Below, piece by piece: positions 12,042-22,126 of a stretch of DNA of 29,806 bases. How positions within the stretch are numbered: the first letter of the stretch is position 1; the number at the start of each line of letters is the position of its first letter. The stretch lies in contig MU619297.1 of assembly GCA_025201805.1 (NCBI GenBank), positions 1 through 29,806 of the forward strand, given 5' to 3'. The translations under genes were made by a program, and so were the position numbers. This DNA is from Parasitella parasitica (taxonomy: Eukaryota > Mucoromycota > Mucoromycetes > Mucorales > Mucoraceae). Below the pieces are notes generated by a model. The model made no database searches. It was given only the letters and a program-made list of their open reading frames with translations, and was not told the origin of the DNA.

Positions 12042-12419
12042 TCAAAATATAAGGTGCTTTTGCTGCGAAACAAAAACGTCGAAAATTGCAAGAGCAAGAA
12101 CATTTAGAATATGAACAGGATCATCAGAAAATTTAAAGACACTGTTACGTATGTCATTCTTTAGTTTTTCTTTTGTTTGTGATCTGGTCAGGCCATCACA
12201 AATGCTATAGTAGTTAAATTTGTTCGTTATTTTGCTAATGTAGTCAATCAAATTCAAGTAAGAAACACCTTCTATACGTGTCAAAAGAAGAGTTATGAAG
12301 TACAGTAGCAAGAAAATTAGAATACTCGATAATAATGATTTTAAAGCTTGCATATTAAAAATATTGGCTAGTAGTATAAGAATAGAAACTAAACTGCAGA
12401 TATGTATTGATAACGTCAA
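12042..12419 (-). CDS. Doubtful 125-aa ORF with hydrophobic N-terminus
   Basis: The frame starts with two very hydrophobic stretches (about residues 5-22 and 30-48) that could be membrane segments or a signal anchor. A more ordinary, soluble-looking tail follows, with a mixed charged helix (RSQTKEKLKNDIRNSVFKF). No family is recognised. The region is very AT-rich, which by itself produces Leu/Ile/Phe-rich frames, but the C-terminal half looks better than random. It could be the last exon of a gene with upstream exons that I could not place. It is flanked by more than 1 kb of apparently non-coding DNA on the right. Confidence 0.22.
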   Translation of the reverse strand: MTLSIHICSLVSILILLANIFNMQALKSLLSSILIFLLLYFITLLLTRIEGVSYLNLIDYISKITNKFNYYSICDGLTRSQTKEKLKNDIRNSVFKFSDDPVHILNVLALAIFDVFVSQQKHLIF

Positions 12420-13754
12420 TTCATTTAGCTATAAATTTATGCATTTTCCTTGAATTTAGTGATTGGATGTCTTCTTTTAGTAGCTACATATCCAATTTTT
12501 TCACAAGTATTAAATACCGTTCATGATACATAGAGACGAGCGAGAAACGCCCATCAAATGTCCTTCGAATATTTGCCAGAGTCACTTTAGTTGCAATTAA
12601 ATTTTATTTAATCGTAGTTGACAATCTTAAAGCACAATGCTATCCAATAAAAGTAGGTATTAAATTAAATATTGTATCTTGAAGCAACTTATTTTCGGAT
12701 GACTCTATAACTCGAATAACGTTGTAAATGTTAAGGGTAGTGCTAAATAAAAAAAAAAAAGGGACACTGCACATATGGTTAGCACCGGAAATAACGGACG
12801 CATTATACACATTTCAGCATATGACATTATTAACGTGATATCCTTACCCTTTCCTTCATGATGTATGTAGCTTCTCTTGGTGGGAACAGAACTTTTTTTT
12901 TTTAGGTTTAATGAAGGATCGTGATCAGCGGAAATGAAAAGCATTTGAGAAGCAAACATTAGATGCAAATAAAACGTGTATAGATTTCGTAATCTTTTTG
13001 TTACAAGCTTGGTTTGCAATTTGGTTGGAGGAAAAAATGTGGCGTGAGCTTTTTACATCAAATTTATTCATTAAATTCATTGTAGCACATGGCACAAAAA
13101 AGTAATTTTTTACATGAACAAATATATGATATCTCAATTATCTTGATTTTGTGATGTGCCAGTTATTTTAATTATATAATTTCAAAAATGAATTTAATGG
13201 GTAAAGTATTAACTGTAATCTACCAAGAATTTCACATATATGACAGAAATTTAATTACATCTATATATTTACAATAATAAAATAATATAGCGAAAAAAAG
13301 CTTATTTTCAATAATCTCTCTCTTTAAAATTACACGCAAAAAAAAAAAAAGTAAAAATATCAAAGTTTGAACCAATAACGCAACACTGTAAAACCTTTGT
13401 AATTTGCTTCTCAGTTCATACATGTATACAAGCGCCCCCCAAATATTTCTCCCACACAGAGCTCAAGTCAGATTATCGTTTAGCATTAAAATATTCAACT
13501 TTTTTTGCCCATCATTGGACTACAACAAAAAGACCCGTTTTTTGTACTTCCTTCTTAATCGGACAACTAATATTAAAAATAACCCAATTGACGCCTGAAA
13601 AGATCCCAAAAAGTTGGCTCGAGCGATACCAATCAGTATTTGGCATAGAATGAAATATACGACATTACATAAAATATAAATATCAACCTATTTTTCTTGA
13701 TCATTTATCTCTTTTTCTCTTTATTTCTTTTTTTAAATATCCCAATCCACAAAA
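12420..13754. other. Intergenic, including the homeobox gene promoter
   Basis: About 1.3 kb of AT-rich DNA with poly-A/T runs at 12750-12760, 12892-12903 and 13339-13351. The last 80 bp before the homeobox ATG is a CT-rich stretch (TTTCTCTTTTTCTCTTTATTTC), a common promoter or 5' UTR feature in fungi. Short frames here show no domain. Confidence 0.4.
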
Positions 13755-14354
13755 ATGCTTTCCGTAAATAATATGTTGAATGAAAATCAATACAAGAGAC
13801 CGTCCGTACTGGACATCAGTAATTTACTAAACACATCAAATGACCATCAACAAAAGAGTCCATCTCTCTCCCCTTCACTTACATCCTCGCCTGCAAGTGT
13901 TTCATCTTACACTAGCTATCCATTTCCAGTTCAAACATCAGAACCTACTCTGTGGGATGATGTTAAAAAACACAGCAATAGATTAAAACCTCAGCAAAGA
14001 GAATCTTACACACCTATTTCAATGAATGAAGATGATATTGATATGTTGGATGAAGTTGATGAAGAAAATCCTGGTGAAGAAGCAGAGGAAGAAGAAGATT
14101 CAGATTCACCCATCAAAGCTAAACGCAGGAGGGCCAATGCCAAACAGTTGGAAGTCTTGAATAGAGTATTTGATCGCACTTTCTTCCCATCAACGCAAAT
14201 GAGAGCTGAATTAGGACGCCAGCTAGGAATGAGCCCACGTACAGTCCAAATTTGGTTTCAAAATCGTAGACAGGCTATGCGTACAAGAGAGCGTCAAAGA
14301 CTAGTTAGACTTCGCAATAGCGAAACAAAGTCAACTTCAACAAAATCAAATTAG
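13755..14354 (+). CDS. Homeodomain transcription factor
   Basis: A single exon of 199 aa. A typical 60-residue homeodomain lies at about residues 122-182, starting KAKRRRANAKQLEVLNRVF and ending with recognition helix 3 (RTVQIWFQNRRQAMR). W, F, N51 and R53 of the WFQNRR core are all present, so it should bind TAAT-like DNA. The spacing shows no TALE three-residue loop extension, so it is a typical rather than atypical homeodomain. A Ser/Pro-rich N-terminal region (PSLSPSLTSSPASVSS) and a strongly acidic block just before the homeodomain (DDIDMLDEVDEENPGEEAEE) may act as regulatory or activation segments. The context of the ATG (ACAAAAATG) is good and no upstream exon is needed. It broadly resembles fungal Yox1/Phx1-type factors, but the target process cannot be told from sequence. 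Confidence 0.9.
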   Translation: MLSVNNMLNENQYKRPSVLDISNLLNTSNDHQQKSPSLSPSLTSSPASVSSYTSYPFPVQTSEPTLWDDVKKHSNRLKPQQRESYTPISMNEDDIDMLDEVDEENPGEEAEEEEDSDSPIKAKRRRANAKQLEVLNRVFDRTFFPSTQMRAELGRQLGMSPRTVQIWFQNRRQAMRTRERQRLVRLRNSETKSTSTKSN

Positions 14355-14678
14355 AAAACATCAACATTTGCATCATACACACAAACCAATCCTTGCCCCT
14401 GAATTTATTTAATCGCCTCCCCTAATAATTAATCTCCGCAAATCAATCCTCATTTCAACTTTGCAAACAAAATCAAGAGAGATGCTGTACAAATCAGCAA
14501 CACTTATAATAACAAAATCTTACAACAACGCATTTGATTTATATTAAATTTCTTCCATTAGTTTATTATGTAACCATTGTACGCACTAAAAAACCAGAAA
14601 AATAGCCCCTTATTTATTCTTCGTATGAACCTTTTTCATTATTTTTCTTCCCAAGTAAAGCTGGCTTTCTTAATGCGA

Positions 14679-14698
14679 ATAATAATAATAATAATAAA
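14679..14698. repeat. (AAT)n microsatellite
   Basis: About six perfect AAT units in a row, followed by AAAAA. Confidence 0.8.
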
Positions 14699-15136
14699 AA
14701 CTCACCTATTCCTAAAAGTTCTATTTTCTGTTCGCTTCAAATCTCGGTCATATGATTGGATTCATATTTTAGTTTAGCATGAAATGAGGAACCCGGCATA
14801 GGCGCTATTTTTTTTTTACAGTTTTAATTAACTTTATTATACAGTAGGAAATGGATTTTAATTAAAAAATCAAAATTCTCCCTTTTTATTAGTTGCATGT
14901 GTAACATGAATGATTTTTGTTACCTCATTATCCCCGCGCTTCGTTTAGGGTATACAGTGATATTTTATGATACTCGGGTATTCTTGAGAACAGACATACC
15001 GCAAAAGCATTGTCAAAATCTACATAGAATATACAATTTTTACGACTCTGATGAGACTGCAAATAATCAATTGTGTAAAATAAAATGTATCTCGGTGTCT
15101 CGATACGGCTAAATAATAGTTTGTGGGAAGGAAAGT

Positions 15137-15186
15137 GAATTTAATATGATACAAAGTGCGCGCACTTTAGGTATCATATTGAATTC
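15137..15186. repeat. 50-bp near-perfect palindrome with GC-rich centre
   Basis: The arms are GAATTTAATATGATAC (15137-15152) and GTATCATATTGAATTC (15171-15186), which pair at 15 of 16 positions. The centre AAAGTGCGCGCACTTT (15153-15168) is a perfect 16-bp palindrome, and two unpaired bases (AG) sit at 15169-15170. It could form a cruciform or hairpin and lies only 6 bp from the assembly gap. Confidence 0.85.
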
Positions 15187-15192
15187 TATCAA

Positions 15193-15202
15193 NNNNNNNN
15201 NN

Positions 15203-15228
<26 letters not shown>
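15193..15228. other. Assembly gap (10 N) followed by poly-A
   Basis: Ten Ns are directly followed by an A-run of about 26. Ten Ns is a common placeholder for a gap of unknown size, so true distance and content here are not known. Confidence 0.9.
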
Positions 15229-15233
<5 letters not shown>

Positions 15234-15358
15234 TTCATTACACATTTTAACAAGTAAATGGGCGAAAATGTTGGAATTTGGAGTAAATTGAAATACTCTT
15301 CACATTCTCCATTCTTCAATATCAAAAAATTACTCTTCCCTCTCCTTTTTCAACAAAA

Positions 15359-16399
15359 ATGCCCAAGCCTATAAAACATTCGCCTGCCATCAAAGTTGCA
15401 CCCTTCTCCGTAAAACGAAAACAAATCAATTTTAATCTATTGGATACGTCAATTTCAAGAAACAGGTAAGATTGTACAACATGCAGTAAATAGTAACATA
15501 GCACCAAACTGGATTCTTTTTTCCAGTTCTCAAAGTTCCATCCACCCCACATCAATCCTGTCTTCTGAATGTAACGAGTTCTAATATACCAATGCTTACA
15601 AGCTAACTGTATAATATAGCTTTCACTTACAAGCAGCAATTACTGAAAGAAAAAGATGATCAAATCATTGATTTGAAAGTATGGCCGTCTGCTTTTTCCC
15701 CCCTGAAATTGTAAATCTTATTACTAATTGTTGTTCAGAAACAAATAGATGATTTAAACCAAGACCTACAAACAATCAGACACCAAAACAGATTAATGGA
15801 GAACGAGCGCACTAAATTTGAAACCAACATGATAGGTTAGCGCCATAAATCTTATAATTATCTCATATTATGTACTTAATGAAGCTACTAGAAATATGCT
15901 CCCAAGAAAAAAAGCAAGTTGAACTAGAACTAAATATATTAAAAAAGACGCATGTTGAAAAAATAGAAGATCTATCGACCACTCTGAATCATCTAGTCGG
16001 CACAATTGCATATTTGAAAGAGCAATTGATCAAGAATGATATAAAGTTCGAACAAGAAGTAGATGGTGTGGCATTAGACAGACTGATTGAATCACAATCA
16101 TGCTATAAGAGAGATGCCCAGTTTATTCAGGACGCTTACAACAAAGTAAAGCAAGAAACGCAGATGAATCACCCATTATGGGTCAGCATTCAGGTATAAA
16201 CATACATGCAGTTGAAAACCAGGATCTAAACATTGTCATCTAGCAAACAGCATTGTCAATCAAGCATGAGATTAACGATTTCCATGCCCGGAAATCAATC
16301 CCTGTGGCTGACCTTTGCAAATTACTGAGAGATGACCAAAAAAACCATAATTCAGTTCGGTCCCTACTCTTTGGTCGACTGAAAGAGCGCACAAAATAA
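15359..16399 (+). CDS. Coiled-coil protein with basic N-terminus, function unknown
   Basis: Six exons: 15359-15465, 15527-15570, 15620-15678, 15739-15835, 15892-16193 and 16244-16399 (765 nt, 254 aa). Every junction has GT...AG and matching phase, and several introns have clear branch sites (GCTAACT before exon 3). The first 50 residues are basic and Ser-rich (MPKPIKHSPAIKV...FSVKRKQ). Residues about 55-145 form a long coiled coil (KQIDDLNQDLQ, KKQVELELNILKK). A mixed helical C-terminus ends with LLFGRLKERTK. I recognise no family. The HAUS1-like gene starts only 216 bp downstream on the same strand. A basic, disordered N-terminus before a coiled coil is also the layout of microtubule-binding subunits such as HAUS8, but that link is conjecture. 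Small exons make the model dependent on my splice choices. Confidence 0.72.
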
Positions 16400-16614
16400 T
16401 ACTTTATTTGCTGTCATTTAGAATCTGTCTCACTCAACACACATACACACACACCCACCCCCCACTATCTTTGTCCTACGTTCCATAATGGAGTTTATTC
16501 TTTTTTACGTTTCTGCTCTTGCTCTCCATTTCTTTTATTTTTTTTAAAAAAAATTACTCTTTGATACCACACTTACATATAAATAAAGGAAAATATCTCT
16601 CGAAAAGACTCGAA
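16400..16614. other. Short spacer with CA-rich microsatellite
   Basis: A 215-bp spacer between the coiled-coil and HAUS1-like genes. It has a CA/CCCA-rich stretch at about 16436-16465 followed by T-rich sequence. It must hold both the 3' end of the first gene and the promoter of the second. Confidence 0.5.
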
Positions 16615-17787
16615 ATGGATTGGTCACACGTAAAACAATGCAATAGTAAATCTCTTAAAGACGTTGTCTGAAGCCAATATTTTACTAGGTAGACTCCTGG
16701 CTTTCAAGTATCTTCAAAGGAAATCCAATTCCTGAATTTGAGCGTACCAATAACAGCTATCAATTTATCAATACTCTCAAAAACCTTAATTTTAATTCAA
16801 TGGCCCTCGTCCAGCACATTCTAAACAACAAACGTAAGTAATTAGCATTGGTATAGTACATGACAAGTAACCGGAGCTATTTCAGTCCATTTCAACTTAT
16901 CTAATGACAGTGAAAAAGCAATCGACTCACTAGCAATGCTGGCCGAGTCATTAGGAATGGACACAGTTGAATTAAGCAAGTGAGTAATCTTACTGCGCGT
17001 GGCCAAGGAGCTTTGATTACTATTTCAAGTAAGGGACTAACCAAACAGTAAGCTATTACACAGCTTTATCAAAATTGACTATGGATCAAATGGAATTGCA
17101 TCATGAATCTTCAAAACTAGATGAGATGGAGTACATGTTGAAACAATCCCAGAAGGAAATTGACCATGAATTGAGTTCAATTAAAAGGTTTGTCATTCAG
17201 AACAGATTCATTAACAAACCGCATAACCTTAAAAAAAAAGCATGTTGCTAAATTTTCAACGAGAAACACGAGAAAGCACAGAACAACGACAGCGAGATAA
17301 TTCACTCAATGAAAAGGAAATGCTCATCTCAGAGTATAATCTGTTGCAGGTATATGTTTGTGCCAAATTGTATTATAAATTGCCAACACGGTCAGCAGAA
17401 AAAATATAACGATTTGGGTAATCAAGACTGTACATTGTCGAAAATACACGAATTGGAAGTAAAAACTGACGCTGCTGAATCGCAATGCAGCCAGCAAAAA
17501 AAGATCCTTGAATCATTGACGATACTGCCATCGGTAAAATGAATTAGGCAAGGTTTGAATATGAAATACTAAATACTGCATAAAATCGACTTTAATGATA
17601 TGTAGGACATGGAGCTCGCGTCTATAAAGATTCAGCGTACAGAAAATGAGTTGGTAAGTGTAGCACACTAGGACCCATAAAGTTGGCCAGCAAAGCAACT
17701 AATCTTATACTGCTCTTATCTGCCTTATAGCATCAATTGGAGCAAGAAAGAGAAATGCTTTTACAAGAAATTGTAAATATAGTATAA
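16615..17787 (+). CDS. HAUS1-like augmin complex subunit
   Basis: Eight exons: 16615-16629, 16689-16833, 16886-16979, 17053-17187, 17241-17349, 17396-17533, 17606-17653 and 17731-17787 (741 nt, 246 aa; human HAUS1 is 278). The N-terminus (WLSSIFKGNPIPEFE) matches the HAUS1 start WLKKIxGxxPIPxYE. The middle is coiled coil, and the C-terminus (KKILESLTILPS, then a helix with ELHQLEQE) matches the conserved LxxLPxxP-then-helix end of HAUS1. HAUS1 belongs to augmin, which recruits gamma-tubulin to the sides of spindle microtubules. The third intron is ambiguous: either a GT donor at 16980 with a TAAG acceptor at 17052, or a GC donor at 16976 with a CAG acceptor at 17048 preceded by CTAAC. Both give the same length. 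The exon 6 acceptor could also be 3 nt later. Confidence 0.8.
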
Positions 17788-18370
17788 ACTGAAAAAAAAT
17801 AGCATTGAAGCATCCTTTTTTATTTGGTTGCTTCATATTTTTGATTTGCATTGCTTGTTTTGATATACTGTATGTCTAATGTGATTGAACCATGTTAGCG
17901 GTTTGTTCATGTGGTATTAAAAGATAATGGGCAATGAACTAGACTTTTTTTTGAAGATAGTCTGTTCATCCACATTCAATCTTTCGGTATCGTCAGCAAG
18001 CTTATCACTATAATATTTTGTATATAAAAGCTATGTTTAATTTGGATACTTTTTCAAGGAATGTTAACCATATCTTTGATGCCAAATTATTTGAGTCGAG
18101 GCGTGTTTTGATGTAATGTTTCGAGATTTACGTACATTACAATATTCCTGTTCTATATTCCACTTTAAGTAACCGTAAACAGAGAATTTGAAATCAAAAA
18201 TCAAAACTTTATATGTGGTTACTAGAAATAATCATTTGTGCAATGGTCTTTATTTAATGTTTTAATTTATACCTGCAAGCACTCGTTTTAATGTGGTATA
18301 AGCAGATCATTATTTTTAAAATTCATGTTTTTCAGTTAAGCAAATAAATTTGGATGTTGGTGATATTCAT
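17788..18370. other. Convergent intergenic region
   Basis: It lies between the 3' ends of a plus-strand and a minus-strand gene. It is AT-rich; AATAAA-like strings occur on both strands (for example CAAATAAATTTGG near 18340). No gene was seen. Confidence 0.4.
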
Positions 18371-20332
18371 TTAGTTATTATCGGTAAAGGCATTGTCTTC
18401 CCAGTTAGTAGACACATAATCGTTTTTGTATTGTTCATTCAAAGAGTTGATGGCTTCATCTACTTTTTCTTTGATTCTGGTTTCTCTTTCTCTTTCTTTC
18501 CAGTCTTCTTTCACATCTGACTCTGTACTTGATACGCTGCTGTCTGAATCGGAATCATAAATGTCAAAGTCATTTGGTGATAAAAAAATCAAATTATCTT
18601 CATGGTTGACTTGGATAATAGATTCGATGATATCAATGTTTCTCACTATAGTTCTCTATGGTTGTATTGAAATAAGAATATGTTCTTTAGAATAAGACTA
18701 TAAATATTATATTTACCATTAATGATATGATTATTGTGAGATAATCTGCAATGGCACCACCACTTCTCTCAGAAACCGGGATACTGGTTTCCTTTATCGT
18801 TGTGTGCACAGTAGTTTCATTAATAATTTTTGTCGATGTAATCAATAACTTGAGCTTGTTGAAACGACATGATGTGGATGATAAATGTTCCAATGCATGC
18901 GAATGGGGAAGGATTGCCTTCCAGTACATTAGAGATTTTTCACGGAGCTTTCTTGTTTTTGTGATATCTTTTACTGACTCGGCCTCAGTGGGCTTATCTT
19001 CACAAATAAAAACATCGTTGATTCCGGTAATGCTGGTGTTGCAGAAAATAAAGTCGAGCTTGACATTTGGCTCTTGTTCGTTCACTAAGCCTAGTTCTTT
19101 CAACGATTTTACGATCCTTGAGTGACATTCTGACCTAAAAGGATTATCAATATTAAAAACTAAATAATATTAATAATAAATTATACTCTATTATTTACCT
19201 TTTAGTCATATATCCTCCTCGAGAGGCGAATAGGTAGTCGAAGAGATCTCCATAAACCATGATGCGAAACCAATCTTCATTATGGTCAGCATTATCGAGA
19301 AGACCATCCTTATACAAGTAGCATCTAGAAAAAAGAGATTAAATAATAATAGGAGACATTAAATAATTTTATACCGGTATTTACAGTTTTAGAATAGCCT
19401 GCTTGATAAATGGGAGAGCTGTTTCTTTGGTGAATGGATCAATATCTTTTACTGTTGCATAAAGACTCTCTTTATCACGGCATTTGCTGATATTCTTTAA
19501 TAGTACATGCTCATCTTCTTTTAATAAATACGGAAGGTTTAAACCATATGTTTCCTTGAGTGTACGGATTTCATTGGCCAGTTTTTTTGGAATCGATGCT
19601 TTTTTTGTCAAGTCTAAGGTTCCTTCTGAGCCGCTAAAATAAATAAAAAAAAAGGAGTGTTTATTAGTTTTAATTCTTTTAAACAATTTTGTATCCATAC
19701 TTACTGGAATTCTGTTAACTTCTGTAACTGTTCTGGTTTGCTAAGTGCTCTGAACTCCTTTAAATGTAGAGCTTTTCTTTTTTTGCGTTTACGTGAAAAT
19801 AGCTCTTCAATTTCTCTGTGCGCCTTAGATGCGCCAGACGCTGCAGCTGCTTCAGTTTTGTCCACAGTGCTCGTATTTAGATGTTCGCTAGCTAAGCTGA
19901 TTTCTGCATCTCTATATCCTTGGTCCAATATATCATCTCTAACAGACACTCTTGATTGTTTTTGAATATATCTCTTTTGTTCCGAAATATTGTCATTGAT
20001 AATGCTTCGCACAGGTCTTGAATCAATGACTTCAGTTGTCTTCTCAACTAAATGGGTCGCTTTGGTTACAACCTTAGCTGAGCTTTTGCCATGATTGCGT
20101 TTGGAGTCCCAGAATTCTGTCAAGTTTATCAATAGATTTTCTTTTGCTGTTTTTTCATCATGAAAGCTAAAATTGTGACTTAAGCTTTCAATCATATTCA
20201 TGGAACTCCAGTCCTTAAATGGTTTTGAATTTAAAACTTCAGCGATGTCGGAATAAGAAGCTAAAAAAAGTTAAATATATGTAGTAAAGAGGTTAGGAAA
20301 CACTTACCTTCGTTTAATATAGGTTTGACCAT
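18371..20332 (-). CDS. Uncharacterised protein with possible PD-(D/E)xK nuclease-like core
   Basis: Six exons: 20332-20308, 20260-19705, 19633-19385, 19324-19199, 19134-18717 and 18655-18371 (1659 nt, 552 aa). All phases agree and introns are 47-71 nt. Residues 1-200 are helical and charged, with a KRKKRK cluster that could be a nuclear signal. Residues about 340-420 contain VKLDFIF, then about 15 residues later VFICEDKPTE, then a helix KTRKLREKSLMYWKA. This D...ExK-helix order (D346, E364, K366) is what the restriction-endonuclease-like fold shows. The C-terminus is acidic and Ser-rich (DSDSDSSVSSTESD). I have the impression of related multi-copy proteins in mucoralean genomes, possibly tied to mobile elements, but could not check it. 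The dead transposase next door fits such a setting. Structure is well supported, function is not. Confidence 0.75.
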
Positions 20333-20599
20333 GATTTTTAGTTTTATAAATGTGTTGAACGCGTTTTTAGATTATTTTTTTCCAAATAAATGTAAAAAAA
20401 AAAAGCAAATTTCACATGATATTGGTGTGACCGTAGTTTAATGTACCGGATTTTGAATACAAATGAGCAAAAAAATACTGCAATTAGCTGAATTTGCCAA
20501 AAACTTTTGTTGAATTTGGCAAAAAAAATTGACTAAAGCATCACATATTCGTACTAACGGTATGATTTGACATGTATCTTTATTGGCAAACTAATAAAC
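20333..20599. other. Intergenic between nuclease-like gene and transposase remnant
   Basis: A short AT-rich spacer holding the upstream region of the nuclease-like gene. ACCGTA and TGTACCGG occur at about 20431-20452, echoing TACGGT motifs right of the transposase. They might be worn terminal repeats, but the match is weak. Confidence 0.35.
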
Positions 20600-21650
20600 C
20601 TCTTTTTTTTTTCTGCGCAATCTGCGAAGAACTGAATACTGTGATCAATCCATCCTTTGCAATTTTGCTCAGAAATCTCATGAGTACTCTGTTTGATGTA
20701 CTCAATCAATTCATTTGAGCCTCTCAAACCTGGTTTTCTTTTGAAAAGTTTTCAGCTTCGAGAAACACTCCTCAATGGGGTTGAGGAAAGGCGAATAAGG
20801 AGGCAAAAGGCACATGTGATGATTTGAGTTTTTGAATAGCTCTTTTACCGCAGGCGATTTGTGAATGGAAACAGCTTCTTCATAATCCCACTCACAAAAT
20901 CCTTAAATATCTCCCCTGTCGTGCCTCCTTTGACAACTTTAACTGAGACATCTTCAACGCCATGGTAGGAGATGCCTGCAAGAATTGACAAGTTTACAGT
21001 TCGCTTCGTGGCATTAAAAACTACGCTTGAAGAGCCTTTCTTTGGAGTAGCCTTTTCCACGCTCAAGGTTAGCATTGAATCCAGCCTCGTCCACAAAGAT
21101 ACAATTGGTCTTGTAGGCGATACCTCTTTCAGGTAATCTTTGGACAACATAATCGTATCTTTGCTGGATCGTTGCCTCGGTGTTTCTTCGCTCCTCCACT
21201 GGCTTTGTACGCTTCAGCGTAAATCCAAGGCCATTGACAAGGTAACGCCACACGCCACTTGTAGATATGCCTTTGCAAGCAAGATCTGGGAACTTCTGTT
21301 CCAATGCTTCCTTGAGCATATCAAGAGTCTGCGTGCGGTCCTTGTCCAAGAGCTCTTTCATATACTCTCCATGCTCATGCTCAAACTTTGTTGTCTCCTT
21401 TTTTCTTCCTCCCCTTGGCTTCTTCTCCACACGGCCCTCCGTGTACCAAACATCTAGGATATTTCTGACAGATGAGGTGGACGATTGGTATCGCCGCGCA
21501 GCCTCTGAAGCAGTAATTGTGCCCTTTTCTGCAACTTGCTTGATGACAAGTTGTCTAATGACGGTTGGAATATCCTTGTACGATTTTTTTTTCGGCTCTT
21601 CTGTCTTTGGTTGATGAAGTACGAGGCATTTTTTTAGATCAAGTGTGATT
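20600..21650 (-). pseudogene. Decayed Tc1/mariner-IS630-type transposase
   Basis: Pieces of one transposase lie in order on the minus strand but in different frames. A helix-turn-helix part (GTITASEAARRYQSS) lies at about 21480-21580, followed by a linker rich in K/R and a second helical part (21430-21200). The first catalytic Asp is in NCIFVDEAGFNANLERG near 21090. The frame then shifts at about 21060 into GSSSVVFNATKRTVNLSILAG, and again near 20870 into IHKSPAVKELF. The C-terminal catalytic block LPPYSPFLNPIEECFSK is at about 20750-20800, and a further shift precedes the last 40 residues. The segment where the second catalytic Asp (xxMDNA) should be is garbled. At least three frameshifts make it non-functional. 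The DDE pattern and PYSPxLNPIE motif are typical of this superfamily. I could not define terminal repeats or a TA duplication. Confidence 0.85.
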
Positions 21651-22126
21651 GAGAAATGTGAAATATGAAATACTACGGTATGTAAAAGAGAATAGAAAGG
21701 TTATAATTAAGCAGAATGTAAGCCATGTAATGTATACGGTACAAATGATGCAATGATTACCATCCTAATTAACGTTTCATGTTACGGCACCGGTACCGTA
21801 CCTTTCTACCGTACCATACCTTTCCTCCTAAGGATATTGTGCAATACCAGCTATTAAATCAGCCAAACGAATATTCTTTTCGATCACTCCCTACATCTTA
21901 TTTTATTAATGTTACAGTGTGTAATTTGAAGATACTTTAAATATTTGGCAAGCAATACAACATTTCTTGGCTCAAAATACAATCTAAATCTTTCATCAAT
22001 TCTGTGTATATCACATACGTATATTATTTTTAAATTTTTAATGATTGAATTTTCAAACCATTAACCCAACTACTTAACGGCTGTAGTGCTGGTATCTATT
22101 AGTCAAGTTGCCTCGAATTGTCACTT
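21651..22126. other. Intergenic with iterated TACCGTACC motif
   Basis: Spacer between the transposase remnant and the arrestin gene's 3' end. At 21785-21830 TACCGTACC occurs at 21794 and 21807, followed by ATACCTTTCC. Reverse-complement relatives (TACGGTA) occur near 21674 and 21734. This may be the worn end of the transposon. Confidence 0.45.

Larger units (their letters stand above)
14355..15358. other. Intergenic region with microsatellite, palindrome and assembly gap
   Basis: About 1 kb between two plus-strand genes. It holds an (AAT)n microsatellite at about 14679-14698, a palindrome at 15137-15186, a 10-N gap at 15193-15202 and a poly-A run. Short frames (14577-14777, 14897-15112) have no features of genes. 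Confidence 0.5.

Noticed and set aside
18751-19125. 124-aa plus-strand ORF
   Set aside because: Antisense to exon 5 of the nuclease-like gene, whose splice phases and motifs are consistent.
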